Of a stretch of 64,000 nt of DNA, positions 21,572 to 32,218 are shown piece by piece (within the stretch, counting starts at the first letter, position 1; the number at the start of each line of letters is the position of its first letter). Location: NCBI GenBank assembly GCA_037043235.1, contig JAWRVZ010000183.1:434001-498000 (forward strand). The letters run 5' to 3'. Source of the stretch: Rhodeus uyekii (lineage: Eukaryota > Chordata > Actinopteri > Cypriniformes > Acheilognathidae). The notes under the pieces were generated by a model, which saw nothing but the letters and a program-made list of their open reading frames with translations, searched no databases and had not been told where the DNA came from. A program made the position numbers and the translations under genes.

Positions 21572-22211
21572 TATCTACATGGATGTTAAAATCACCGACG
21601 ATTATGACTTTATCTGCAGACATTACTAAGTCTGAGAGAAAATCAGCAAATTCTTTGATAAAGTCTGTATGGTGCCCTGGTGGCCTGTATAGAATAGCCA
21701 GCACAAAAGTTAAACAGGAATTATTACTTGCACTTGATATTTTTACATTAAGGACCATCACTTCAAAAGAATTATATTTCAAATTAGACCTTTGAGCAGT
21801 ACTGATCGTGTTACTATAAATTACAGCAACACCTCCTCCTTTACCTTTCAGACGAGGCTCATGTTTATAACAGTAATTTTGAGGGGTGGACTCATTTAAA
21901 GTAATATAATCGTCTGGTTTTAGCCAAGTTTCTGTCAAACACAGCACATCTAGTTTATGATCTGTAATCATATAATTTACAATAAGTGCTTTTGAGGAAA
22001 GGGATCGTATATTCAGTAACCCAAGCTTTATCATTTGTTCATTTGTGTTATATCCGTTCTTAGCTGTTTGTAAATCAATTAAATTTTTACTCTTAAACGA
22101 TTTTGAGAGATTTTTGTATTTGCTAATTCGGGGAACAGACACAATCTCTATAGGATGATATCTAGGTGAAAGAGTCTCTATGTGTTGGAATTTATCTGAC
22201 CTCTGTGACAT
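21516..22211 (-). pseudogene. LINE ORF2 endonuclease domain, frame-shifted from RT
   Basis: A 231-residue frame carrying the N-terminal EEP endonuclease: KLGLLNIRSLSSKA, LDVLCLTETWLKPDDYI (catalytic Glu in TETW), LAILYRPPG and VIIVGDFNIHVDN. It runs out of frame after DNEKDALGLA, where the downstream RT frame takes over about 55 bases earlier. The loop between the VGDFN block and the QHVSGPTHSRNHT block is shorter than is usual, so a small deletion here is the likely cause of the shift. Confidence 0.85.
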
Positions 22212-22385
22212 GAGACAGCTAGCAGACGGTCGGTTTAGCCAGTTTGTCTGCTTCCTGACCTGGACCCCAGTTAGTCAAGGTTTAGCTCTAAGACTATATG
22301 CCAAATTATTAGAGAGAAGAGCGGCACCATCCCAGGTGGGATGAATACCATCTCTTTTCAACAGGTCAGGTCTGCCCCAAAAACT

Positions 22386-23144
22386 TTACCAATTGTCTAT
22401 AAACCCTATGTTATTCCGCGGGCACCACTTAGACATCCAGCCATTGAGTGAGGATAATCTGCTAAGCATCTCATCACTCCTGCGCATAGGAAGAGGGCCA
22501 GAGCAAATTACGGTGCCTGACATTGTACTTGCGAGTTCACACACCTCTTTAATATTACTTTTAGTGATCTCCGACTGACGAAGTCGGACATCATTAGCGC
22601 CGACGTGAATAACAATCTTAGAATATTTACGATTAGCCTTAGCCAGCACTTTTAAATTTGCTTTGACGTCAGGCGCTCTGGCTCCCGGCAAACATGTGAC
22701 TATGGTGGCTGGAGTCTCTTTTTTCACATTCCGAGTAATAGAATCGCCAATCACTAGGGCACTTTCAACAGGTTTCTCAGTGGGTGCGTCACTGAGTGGG
22801 GAGAACCTGTTTGATGTTCTGATCGGAATGGAACAGTGGTTTTTTGACCCGCGATTATGCCGTCTCACAGTCACCCAGTTGCCCTGCTGCACGGGCTCTA
22901 CAGCCGGAACCGAACAATGTACAGGGTTTGCTAAGCTAGTCGCATCCAAAGTAGTATCTAAAGCCCTTGCATTCTTACTATCCTCGATTAAAGTTTGGAT
23001 GCGTGTCTCTAATTCTGAAACCTTCTCTGTCAGCCTAATTATGTCCCTACATTTATGACATGTGAAGCCTTCACAGCTGACAGAGACAGAAAGACTATGC
23101 ATGAAGCAGGCAGTGCAAGTGACAATTTTGAGAGAAGATGACAT
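22386..23144 (-). pseudogene. LINE ORF1: zinc motif, coiled coil, SGNH esterase, truncated
   Basis: A 252-residue frame. Near the N-terminus are Cys pairs (CTAC and CHKC) that could bind zinc, then a short coiled coil (LTEKVSELETRIQTLI), a Ser/Arg-rich linker, and an SGNH-type esterase domain with the nucleophile block VIGDSITRN and block III VIHVGANDV. The frame ends at a TAA (about 22,386) after FIDNW. In the copy at 58,253 the same codon is AAA (Lys) and translation continues to a KRDGIHPSWDG block with the catalytic Asp/His. Here that block lies beyond the stop, so the esterase lacks its His. Such ORF1 esterases are known from zebrafish L2 elements. Confidence 0.87.
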
Positions 23145-23505
23145 GACTCACCGCGTGTGTTGATCCAACTTGTTGACCAGTTGTTTGATGAAGTCGGGAA
23201 AAAAGGCGCGAGCGAGAAAAACGCTGTATGCACGGACAGTAAGATAGCACAATGCTAACGCGTTTAGCGACTTAGATTAAAGCTAACGATTACAATATAT
23301 TAAATAATCTAGTATTGTATTTAGCAATACAAACGAACGTCGAGTTTAAGATCTAAAACAAAAATCAAGTTTATACGTCAGTACAAACGCAAACGCAATC
23401 CACTCGAGCAGACAGGAAACAGCAGTGCAGCAGCCAAAAACGGTCCGTCTGGAACAATCAGCCAATCACTCCCAGAGAGATACTAACTACTACTACCTCT
23501 ACTAC

Positions 23506-24830
23506 TTCTGTGATCAGTGATGACTTGAAAGGGGTGCCGGGCTCCCTCCAGCCAGTGTCTCCACTCCTCCAGGGCCAGTTTGATGGCGAGCAACTCATGG
23601 TTTCCGATGTCGTAGTTTTGCTCCGCCGGGGACAGCTTCTTGGAGAAGTAGGCATATGGATGGAGATGAGGAGGCTCACCCTGCCGCTGCGAGAGCACGG
23701 CTTCTACCCCAGTGCAAGAGGGGTTGACTTCAACCACAAAGGGGAGGCTGGGCCAGGGTAGGAGCTGAGCAGAAAGCATCCTTGAGATCCCCAAAGGCCT
23801 TGGCGGTGTTGGTGTTCCAGGACAGAGACTTAGGCCCTTTCCGAAGCTGTGTAGACAAGGGGGCGGCGATGGGGCATTGGAAAGTCCAAAGGGCATAACC
23901 AGGTATTCGTAGTGGCCTGTCGGGGTGATGAATGCTGTTTTCCACTCGTCCCCCTTCCTGATGCGGATGAGATTGTAGGCGCTGCGCGGGTCCAACTTCG
24001 TAAAAATGCGAGTCCCCCGCAGCTGTTCCAGAGCAGCAGGCACCAGGGGAAGTGGATAGCGGAACTTGATGGTCTGTGCGTTGAGATGTCGATAATCAAT
24101 GCAGGGCCTCAAGCCTCTGTCCTTCTTGGCCACAAAGAAGAAGCTGGCAGTGGCAGGGGATGTTGAGGGACGGATGAATCTCTGCTTGAGTGCCTCCTGA
24201 ACTTACTCCTCCATGGCCTGTTGTTCCGGGATGGACAGGGGGTAGATACATACTTTTGGGAAGGAGGCCCCAGGCAGCAGGTCAATCGCACAGTTCCATG
24301 GCTGGTGAGGTGGTAACTTGGTGGCCAGACGAGGGCTGAAGACATCCTGGAACGCCCGGTACTGTTCAGGGAGGTCGGTGGCTATGTCGGCGGGAGGGCT
24401 TTCAATGATGGTGGATGACGGTATCTGAGGTGGAGACTCGGGATGAAGGTTCCTTGACTGGGGTTTTTGAACGAGAGAGAGACAGTGAGAAAAACAAAAG
24501 GTACTCCATCTTAATACATCTCCCGACCTCCAAGAGATCTCCGGAGAGTGAGTTGTAAGCCACGGGCGTCCCAGGACCATGGAGTCCTCCAGCACCAGAA
24601 ATGAGATGTTCTCCTGATGAAGGCAACCGATGTTGAGGGTGAGCTCTTCTGAGGCGTAGCGTATGCACCCGCGGCCCAGCGGGTTTCCCAGGATTGAGTG
24701 AGCACAGTAGGGTGAATCCAGGGGAGACTTTGCAGCTTGATGTTTGTGAAGTAGGATAGCAGAGATGAAGACCTCCGGCCTGTTCTGAATTTGGAGTCTG
24801 TAGCACTAAAGCTGTAGGACAAGATACAGT
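23506..24830 (-). pseudogene. Second Gypsy element: protease end, RT, RNase H start
   Basis: On the minus strand from about 24,830: a protease end (VLGRPWLTTHSPEISWRSGD), a linker (YRAFQDVFSPRLATKLPPHQ), the RT start (KKDRGLRPCIDYRHLNAQTI), LPLVPAALEQLRGTRIFTKL and GHYEYLVMPFGLSNAP. The sequence then jumps to RNase H (PSCTGVEAVLSQ, YFSKKLSPAEQNYDIGNHEL, FQVITDH), so the central RT part including the YVDD catalytic loop is deleted near 23,860. A stop near 24,205 separates protease from RT. The RNase H frame breaks at the LINE 5' end and resumes at 18,537. The 5' gag and LTR are not present. Confidence 0.82.
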
Positions 24831-25369
24831 CAGAAAAAAGGGTCTCAGAAGAATAATAACTTTATAGTTTATTACAACATCAGTAAGTTGGCTGCTTCTA
24901 GACGTAAATATACAATGAAATATATAAATCAGATGGCTCATGTTTCTAAATGTGGCTGAGACAAATTTTTTGCATTTTGAAATATCATAAAGTAACATTG
25001 TTTTTAAGTAATATTACTCAGTACTAGTATTTTACCCTGTAACATGAGCACCTTAGAACAAAGTGTAACTAAAATTTATTTTAATTACATTTATTGATTA
25101 CACTGTCAGATGTGTTACAATGATTGTCCTAAACACTTTGATAAGAGTCTCACTATTCCGTGGCAGTGCTCAGTAGATTTACTGTTAGCCTTTTATTAAA
25201 TGTTTTAAAGGAACAAAATTATACATGAGAGAACACCATCAGCAGTGTTTTGCAAAATTATTCCGAAAGACTTCAAAGAACTATGTGCTCTTATTATACT
25301 CTGTTATTTTTGGCAGGGTCCTGGTATCAGCCTCTGTCTGAGAAACATATGCTTTATAGTTATTACTCT
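24831..25369. other. No recognisable gene
   Basis: AT-rich DNA. No reading frame with family resemblance, no terminal repeats and no RNA gene were seen. Confidence 0.5.
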
Positions 25370-26076
25370 TGATAGAGATAATTCGGAAATCCATTGCCGC
25401 TGGAATATATATTCTTTCTTTTTCTTATTTTTACATATATTCATTTCTTTTTCTTATTTGAATGATTTGTAAAGAGTGATTTATAATCAAGTTAGGATTT
25501 TTTTTTAGTTAAAGCCTTTCTATGCTTTTCTGTATTTTCCCATAGAGTAAGGATGAATATTGTCTGTACTTCTCACCAGATAGAACATGTTATCAGAATG
25601 TTTTGAGTAGTCTCTCAATTGATAATTGGAGCCTGAGCCGAGCTCAGCCTTGGAGAAGCTGTGTATCTGTGTGTGTGTGTTAATATGATCTTTATTGGTG
25701 AGGCGATTAACTAATAAGGAGACGGAATGACTTGTTGTTCTCGACAAGCCATGTGGAAGGTCACTTACATAACCCGTCAACCATGTGATCAACGAAGATA
25801 TGCTTCAGACTGTTTGCTCTTGTGTGGAAAATTACTAGTTTTGTTTACCTTTCTTTCTTTCTTTCTTAGCCAATCAGAATCATTTAACCGTCATCATTGA
25901 TGTAGTTAGTAGCGTCTGTTAGAGTATAATTGCTGTAACAATGTTATTGACAGTGAATCGGCCTACAAACTCAATGTGAGACTTGAAGCTGGCTTTTTCT
26001 GATGAACTGCAAACTAAACTTCACTAAAATGTCTTCTATTGACTGAACTTCTGACTCTTGCTGTAATTCCCCAACA
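25370..26076 (+). mobile_element. Solo LTR (family E), second copy
   Basis: It starts TGATAGAGATAATTCGG and ends ATTCCCCAACA, and is homologous over its length to 28,273-29,051. Flanking tetramers CTCT and CTAT differ at one base, a possible decayed duplication. A 60-base stretch near the 3' end is missing relative to the other copy. Confidence 0.7.
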
Positions 26077-26730
26077 CTATAGTAGTTTTTGCATAGGGCA
26101 TGTCTTACTTTATGCAATTTTTTTAAAGGCTACAAATGTTTTAATGTATTCTTTGTGAAATAAATTATTGATTTGCTTTCTTAAATCTGAAATTGAATAA
26201 AAGAGGTCTTGTCCACATTATTCACCCTTTTTTCGTCACCTTCTATTACCCTGAAAGTATGACAAGCAGGGATGGGAAAAAAGACTATACCAGAAGACCT
26301 TAACCACAAATGGTTTACTGAAATGATTTTGCGACATTAAATGTAATGCCCCATAAATTATAACAACCATTAATCCTGTTCTATATTTTTTACCTCTTTT
26401 AAGCTGTTTGCTTTGCTTTTTGTCCTTTCCAAAGATGGGGGGGGGGGGGGGGGGGGGCCTTTCTGGACGGTGACTCTTGTACAATTCAACCGCTGTGCAG
26501 GACTTTAGCTGGTGTAGCACAGTAATCTTCCTGGCCAACATGTAATTATTTTTAACCCAAAGGTGGAAGTGGTAGACAAATGCTTATCATAATCTTGCGC
26601 TAGTGGCATTAGATTATCAGTATTGTATTGTCTTTAAACCTGCAGACATCTAAAGATGTATGGGTACTTGAAATCTAGCAGTCATGTCATCGTCTCTTGT
26701 TATTACACTGCCTGTCACATGTATAGCATA
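26077..26730. repeat. Gene-free DNA with a 21-base G run
   Basis: A run of 21 G lies at 26,437-26,457. No gene is recognisable around it. Confidence 0.6.
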
Positions 26731-29108
26731 GTTTTCTCTGTCAGGGTTTCACATGTGATAAATGCAGTTTACCAAACCCAGTAGTACATTGTTCGGTTCC
26801 GGTTTTAGAGCCTGTGCAGCTGGGTGACTGTAAGATAGCATAGTCATGGGAAAAAACACAACCATTACGATTAGAACATCACACAGGTTCTCCCCACTCA
26901 GTGACATACCAACTAAGAATTCTGTTGAAAGTGCCATAGTTATTGGTGATTCTATTACACAGATCATGTTTGCCAGAAGCCAGACCACCTGACATCAAAT
27001 CAAATTTAAGTGTTGGCTAATGCTAATCGTGAATACTCTAAGATTGTTATTCACGTCGGCACTAATGATGTCCAACTTCACCAGTTGGAGATCACAAAAT
27101 TAACATTTAAAAAGGTGTGTGAACTCGAAACCTTGCTGAAACCAAACGATTTACATTACTTTAAATGAGTTCACCCCTCAAAATTACTGTTATAAATACA
27201 AGCCTCATCTGAAAGGCATGGGGGAGATACTGCTGTAATATACATTAATAACTTCAGTATTACTCAAAGGTCTAGTTTCAAATATACTTCTTTTGAAGTG
27301 ATGGGGCTTTATATAACACTATCATTAGAGAGAGAGATTTCTACTGGCTTTTCTACTGGCATTTCTACTGGCTACTGTATTCAGGCCACCAGGGTACCAT
27401 ACAGAATTTATCAAAGAATTAGCAGATTTTCTATCAAAGTTAGTACTGGCTGCAAGATAACGTCACAATTGTTGGTGATTTTAATATCCATGTAGAAAAA
27501 GAAAAGACACGTGTCAGGTCCCACTCATTGTCGTAATCATACTTTAGATCTAATTGTCAGATGGAATCTATTTCACATGAAATCAGTGTTGATGCCATTG
27601 AAATTCTGCAGCAGAGCGACTCATCACAACTCATCATCAGAGCGACATCTCAGATCATTATATAGTCTTGTGTACACTCCATTTAGCCAAAGCTGCAAAA
27701 CTAACTCCCTGATACAAATATAGTAGAACTATCACTTCTTCCAATAAAGATTGCTTTATAAATAATCTTTCAGATCAGTTTTATTTCCTCAGCACCCCAG
27801 ATAGCTTAGAAGAACTTGATGTTGCAACAGAAACTATGAACTCTCTCTAGTCCAGCACTTTAGACAGTTGCTCCTTTGCGCTTAAATAAGGTTAAAGAAC
27901 ACCACTTAGAAGAAAGAAAATCCAGCCCTAGGTATTTATTTGATACAGTGACTACAGCAAAATAAAGCTTCAACCCCAGATGCTTCAAAACAGCACTTTT
28001 GATGAGTTGATGAACTTACTTGCAAGATTCATAATATTAGAGAGAAAATTGTAACTGTATTGTCGTGTCCTGGAAGAAAAATTCCACTCTTTCAGTGGAA
28101 GAATTGTCTAAACCCATTAAATTAGCTACTGAACGAGATGCTTCCAAAGGTCATAGATCCTCTTCTTAATATAATTAATAATTTTTTGTCATTAGGATAT
28201 GTACCAAAAACTTTATTAAGCCGCTTATTAAAAAAACTCAACTTGATCCTACAGAATTAATTGATTAGAGATTGAAAGATACTATTCGGAAATCCATTGC
28301 CGCTTGAATATATATTATTTTATTTTTCCTATTTATACCTATATCCTTTTCTTTTTCTTATTTTTCATATGCTTCTTTGTCTTATTTTTCATATGTTATT
28401 TTCCTTTCTGATTTGGATGATTTGTAAAGAGTGATTTATAATCAAGTTAGGGATTTTTATTTAGTTAAAAACTTTCTATGCTTTTCTGTATTTTCCCATA
28501 GAGTAAGGATGAATATTGTCTGTACTTCTCACCAGATAGAACATGTTATCAGAATGTTTTGAGTAGTCTCTCAATTGATAATTGGAGCCTGAGCCGAGCT
28601 CAGCCTTGGAGAAGCTGTGTATCTGTGTGTGTGTGTTAATATGGTCTGTATTGGTGAGGTGATTAGCTGGCACCATAAAACGTGTTGTTCTCGACAAGCC
28701 ACGTCACGAACCCGTCAACCATGTGATCAACGAAGATATGCTTCAGACTGTCTGCGCTTGTGTGGAAAATTACTAGTTTTGTTTTTCTTGCTTTCTTTCT
28801 TTCTTAGCCAATCAGAATCATTTAAACGTCATCATTGACGTAGTTAGCACCCTCTGTTAGAGTATAATTGCTGTAACAATGTTATTGTAATGGGGGCGGC
28901 CTACGAACTCCTTGTGAGACCTGAAGCTGGCTTCTGCTGATGAAACTGCAAACTAAACTTCACTAAAATGTCTTCTATTGACTGCACTTCTGACTCCTGG
29001 TCTTCATTCAACATATCTGGTCCTCGGGTCTTAACTGTAAATTCCCCTACAAGATTATCCCGAATAAACCTTTTCTGTCAAAGATTCTTGAATATGCAAT
29101 ATCCTTAC
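26731..29108 (+). mobile_element. Decayed family B LINE with internal deletion, split by an LTR
   Basis: Homology to the LINE at 18,544-23,505 runs in + orientation: ORF1 blocks (an IGDSIT-like phrase near 26,940, a HVGTNDVQ-like phrase near 27,055), a direct jump near 27,130 from ORF1 into the ORF2 endonuclease, the endonuclease core to about 27,720, then linker and RT start to 28,272. After a solo LTR the RT homology resumes at 29,052 (TTTCTGTCAAAGATTCTTG) and stops at 29,108 where a Tc1 end begins. Many stops; inactive. Confidence 0.8.
28273..29051 (+). mobile_element. Solo LTR (family E), 779 bp, inserted in a LINE
   Basis: It starts TGAAAGATACTATTCGG and ends TTCCCCTACA. The tetramer AGAT flanks it (28,269-28,272 and 29,052-29,055), and the LINE RT sequence resumes on the far side, which fixes both ends. 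Internal features include a (TG)n run near 28,625 and a (CTTT)n run near 28,790. Confidence 0.85.
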
Positions 29109-30010
29109 AACTACAGTCATGTCCAAAATTGTTGGAACCCGTGAGATATTTCCAGAAAATCAAATATTGCTCACAGAACAGTATTGCATTACCACATGTT
29201 TTGCCATACACATGTTTATTCCCTTTCTGTGTATTGGGGGGAAAAAGTTAATTTCACATAATTTTACACAAAACTCCAAATTCAACCATCCCTGCAGCCC
29301 TCCACCAGTCGGGGCTTTATGGCAGAGTGGCTTGACGGAAGCCTCTCCTCAGTGCAAGACACATGAAATCCCGCATGGAGTTTGCTAAAAAACACCTGAA
29401 GGACTCCAAGAAAACCAGGCACTGCTCATCACCTGTCCAATACAGAGCCAAAAGTGAAGCATGTTGGTGGCAGCATCATGCTGTGGTGGTGTTTTTCAGC
29501 TGCATGGAGAGGACGACTGGTTGCAATCAAGGGAAAGATATATGCGGCCAAGTACAGGGATATCCTGGATGAAAACCTTCTCCAGAGTGCTCAGGACCCC
29601 AGACTGGCCCAAAGGTTTACCTTCCAACAAGACTCAGACACTGAGCACACAGCAAAAATAACGAAGGAGTGGCTTCACAACAACTGTTCTTGAATGGCCC
29701 AGCCAGAGCCCTGACTTAAATCCAATTGAGCATCTCTGGAGAGACCTAAAAATGGCTGTCCACCAACGTTTAGCATCCAACCTGACAGAACTGGAGAGGA
29801 TCTGCAAGGGAGAATGGCAGAGGATCCCCAAATCCAGGTGTGAAAAACTTGTTGCATCTTTCCCAAAAAGACTCATGGCTGTATTACAGCAAAAGGGTGC
29901 TTCAACTAAATACTGAGCAAAGGGTCTGAACACTCAGGACCATGTGATATTTCAGTTTTTCTTTTTTAATAAATCTGCAAAAATGTCAACAATTCTGTCA
30001 TTATGGGATG
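29109..30010 (+). pseudogene. Tc1-like DD34E transposase remnant
   Basis: It begins TACAGTCATGTCCAAAATTG, a Tc1-type end preceded by the TA target. Coding fragments in shifting + frames read EFAKKHLKDSKK (29,368-29,405), VGGSIMLWWCFSA (29,463-29,500), FTFQQDSDTEHTAK (second catalytic Asp, about 29,620-29,660) and EWPSQSPDLNPIEHLWRDLK (catalytic Glu, about 29,694-29,753), continuing to TAA near 29,915. The N-terminal DNA-binding region is lost and frameshifts occur near 29,450 and 29,690. A clear 3' inverted repeat was not found. Confidence 0.82.
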
Positions 30011-30125
30011 CTGTGTGTACATTGTTTGTGCTGCTAAAAGTTGCGTTGTACTGTTTTGATTTATTAAATATTGAACACTGAATTATTGGTCGCTGTCATT
30101 TTATCTTTTCATCACACCATCAATT

Positions 30126-31215
30126 GAAAAGGATGTACTTGAAATGACAAACTTAGAAGGTAGGCGGTTGGATGGTTGGAAAGACTTCAATGTGACTGAC
30201 TTGCAAGCCTACATTGGTTTGCTCATTTTGGCAGGAGTCTACTGTAATGAGGAGTCAACCGAGTGAGGATCCATCTGCAGCTTTATTACAGAGATAGGCA
30301 GAGTACAGGTGGGTGACAAAACAAGAACGTAAACAGGGACAGGCTAGGGTCGGGACCGGCAGCAAACAGACACAATCCAAGAGTCAGGCAAAAGATCAGG
30401 GCAGGCGGCAGAAGATCAACAAACCAGAGAGACAGGCAATGTTCAGGGCAGGTAGCAAAGGGTCGAATAGTCGGAACAGTCCAAGGTCAACAACAGAATA
30501 GCAATCCAGGGAAATAAACGCTCAGAATGATAGGCAGTAGCAAATCGAGACTTCGCAAAGTGATTTGTGAGTGGTGTGCTAATATAATGTGTGTGATGGG
30601 CTGCAGGTGTGCAGCAATCAGTTCCAGGTCTGAGTGTCTGTGGGGATTGTAGTTCAAGTAACCAGTCAATATTCAGGTGAGAGCTCCCTCTGGTGATCCG
30701 GAGGAAGCGGAGAGGGAGCCTCACCCATAACATCTACAAATCAAAAGCAGAAGGAACAGCAAGCTTTTGGAATGCTGACACTGGAAGGGCAACATTTCCA
30801 GCCATCATAAAGACCATCTCTAAAAACATTCCATGTTTTCTCCCGTGTCATACGCTTTGATGACAAAGAAACAAGACAGGGCAGACGATAGCATGACAAA
30901 CTCGCAGCAATATGGGATGTATGGGACAAATGGGTCCAGAGATTGCCGTTTCTTTACAATCCAGGCCTCCACATCACTGTGGATGAATGTCTAGTTCCAT
31001 TTCATGGACGCTGTCCTTTCAGACAATACATACCAAGAAAACCAGACAAATATGGCATAAAAATATGGGCCGCATCTGATGCATAGTCCAGCTATGCCTG
31101 GAATATGCAGGTGTATACGGGTAAATCCCCTGGAGAAGCACCTGAAAAAAAATCAGGGCATTAGGGTGGCTGAGGGACTGAATGGCCATAACATTACATG
31201 TGATTTTTTTCTGGG
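30126..31215 (+). pseudogene. piggyBac-type transposase remnant split by a solo LTR
   Basis: Coding fragments flank the solo LTR: GWKDFNVTDLQAYIGLLILA before it, then SKAEGTASFWNADTGRATFP, FLYNPGLHITVDECLVPFHG, RCPFRQYIPRKPDKYGIKIW and further fragments to about 31,210. These match the DDE_Tnp_1_7 (piggyBac) core, where the D in VDECL is catalytic. Frameshifts and stops (near 30,850 and 31,083) and truncation make it inactive. Confidence 0.75.
30243..30732 (-). mobile_element. Solo LTR of the Gypsy chromovirus family
   Basis: A 490-bp copy of the LTR at 15,830-16,319 in the same orientation, flanked by the exact duplication TCTAC (30,238-30,242 and 30,733-30,737). No internal sequence remains, so it arose by LTR-LTR recombination. 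It interrupts the piggyBac remnant. Confidence 0.93.
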
Positions 31216-31781
31216 TCAAGAACTGCTAAAAAGGAAGGTTACCATGTTGGGGACAGTGAGAAAAAAATAAGCCAGAACTTCCCAGTAAGCCAGAACTTGA
31301 TATTAAATGAAAAGTGATTCACGCGCGATGCTCAATGACTGTTGTTTTTATTATGAAATTGTATCAGTGTATCGCGAGAATTTCCTCTACCAAGGTATGC
31401 AGCACATCACGTACGACCAATCACTAGCATCCAGTGGCAGTAACCTCATATTAATCATAATTTATTATAGAACACAAACTATTTGTAACTAGTATTTAGA
31501 CTAAACAATAACGAATAAACAATAATAAAAATAATTGCATAGACTTAACCTGTAACTAGTAAAGTATAAATCACAGAAATAAAACAATGTAATAGTTATT
31601 ACAAATATTCAACTGAACTAGAACTTTTGCAAAATATCCCAAACATGGAGTTGGAATTGAATTGAAACCAGTGGCGGAGGAGCACAGTAGGTGGCACTAT
31701 GCACCTATTCTGTTATCTTATCCCCCTTCCGTGAACACGCTGAAGAAGATTACGTCAACATTGACCAGTTCGGGTCTAAAT
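31216..31781 (+). other. Upstream region of nprl2
   Basis: About 560 bases between the piggyBac remnant and the nprl2 start codon. No TATA box or CpG-rich core is obvious. An in-frame ATG at 31,662 would add 40 residues with no resemblance to NPRL2 and is taken as 5' UTR. Confidence 0.4.
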
Positions 31782-32173
31782 ATGGGTACAAATAGACGAA
31801 TAGATTGTATATTTTTCAGCGAATTTCATCCAACGTTAGGACCAAAGATCACATATCAGGTAACATCATAGAAATATATGTTTTAGATAACGAGAGTAAG
31901 TACAGTATATTTCACAGCCTGGTTTTGTGTTTGCAAATGAGAATACTTTGCATACTTCCACTATGTATAGCCTACAAGCAAAGGAATGTTTCCGTTTAAA
32001 TTGGAACAAAATTACATATAATTTATGTTTCATTGAAGGTTCCGGAAGAGTATATTTCAAGGGAACTTTTTGATACTGTTCAGGTGTACATCATCACCAA
32101 ACCTGAATTGCAGAACAAGCTCATAACTGTGTAAGTACTGAACTTTACTTACTAAGTCACCTCATTGTATTAC

Positions 32174-32218
<45 letters not shown>

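Larger units (their letters stand above)
18544..23505 (-). mobile_element. Nearly full-length L2-type LINE (family B)
   Basis: A 4962-bp non-LTR retrotransposon on the minus strand with 5' UTR (23,145-23,505), ORF1 with an esterase domain, ORF2 with endonuclease and reverse transcriptase, a 670-bp 3' UTR and a GACTT-type tail. The 6-bp sequence TTCTGT (+ strand) flanks it at 18,538-18,543 and 23,506-23,511. Removing the LINE and one copy leaves the Gypsy RNase H frame uninterrupted. Both ORFs carry damage, so this copy looks inactive. The layout fits zebrafish ZfL2-type elements. Confidence 0.92.
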
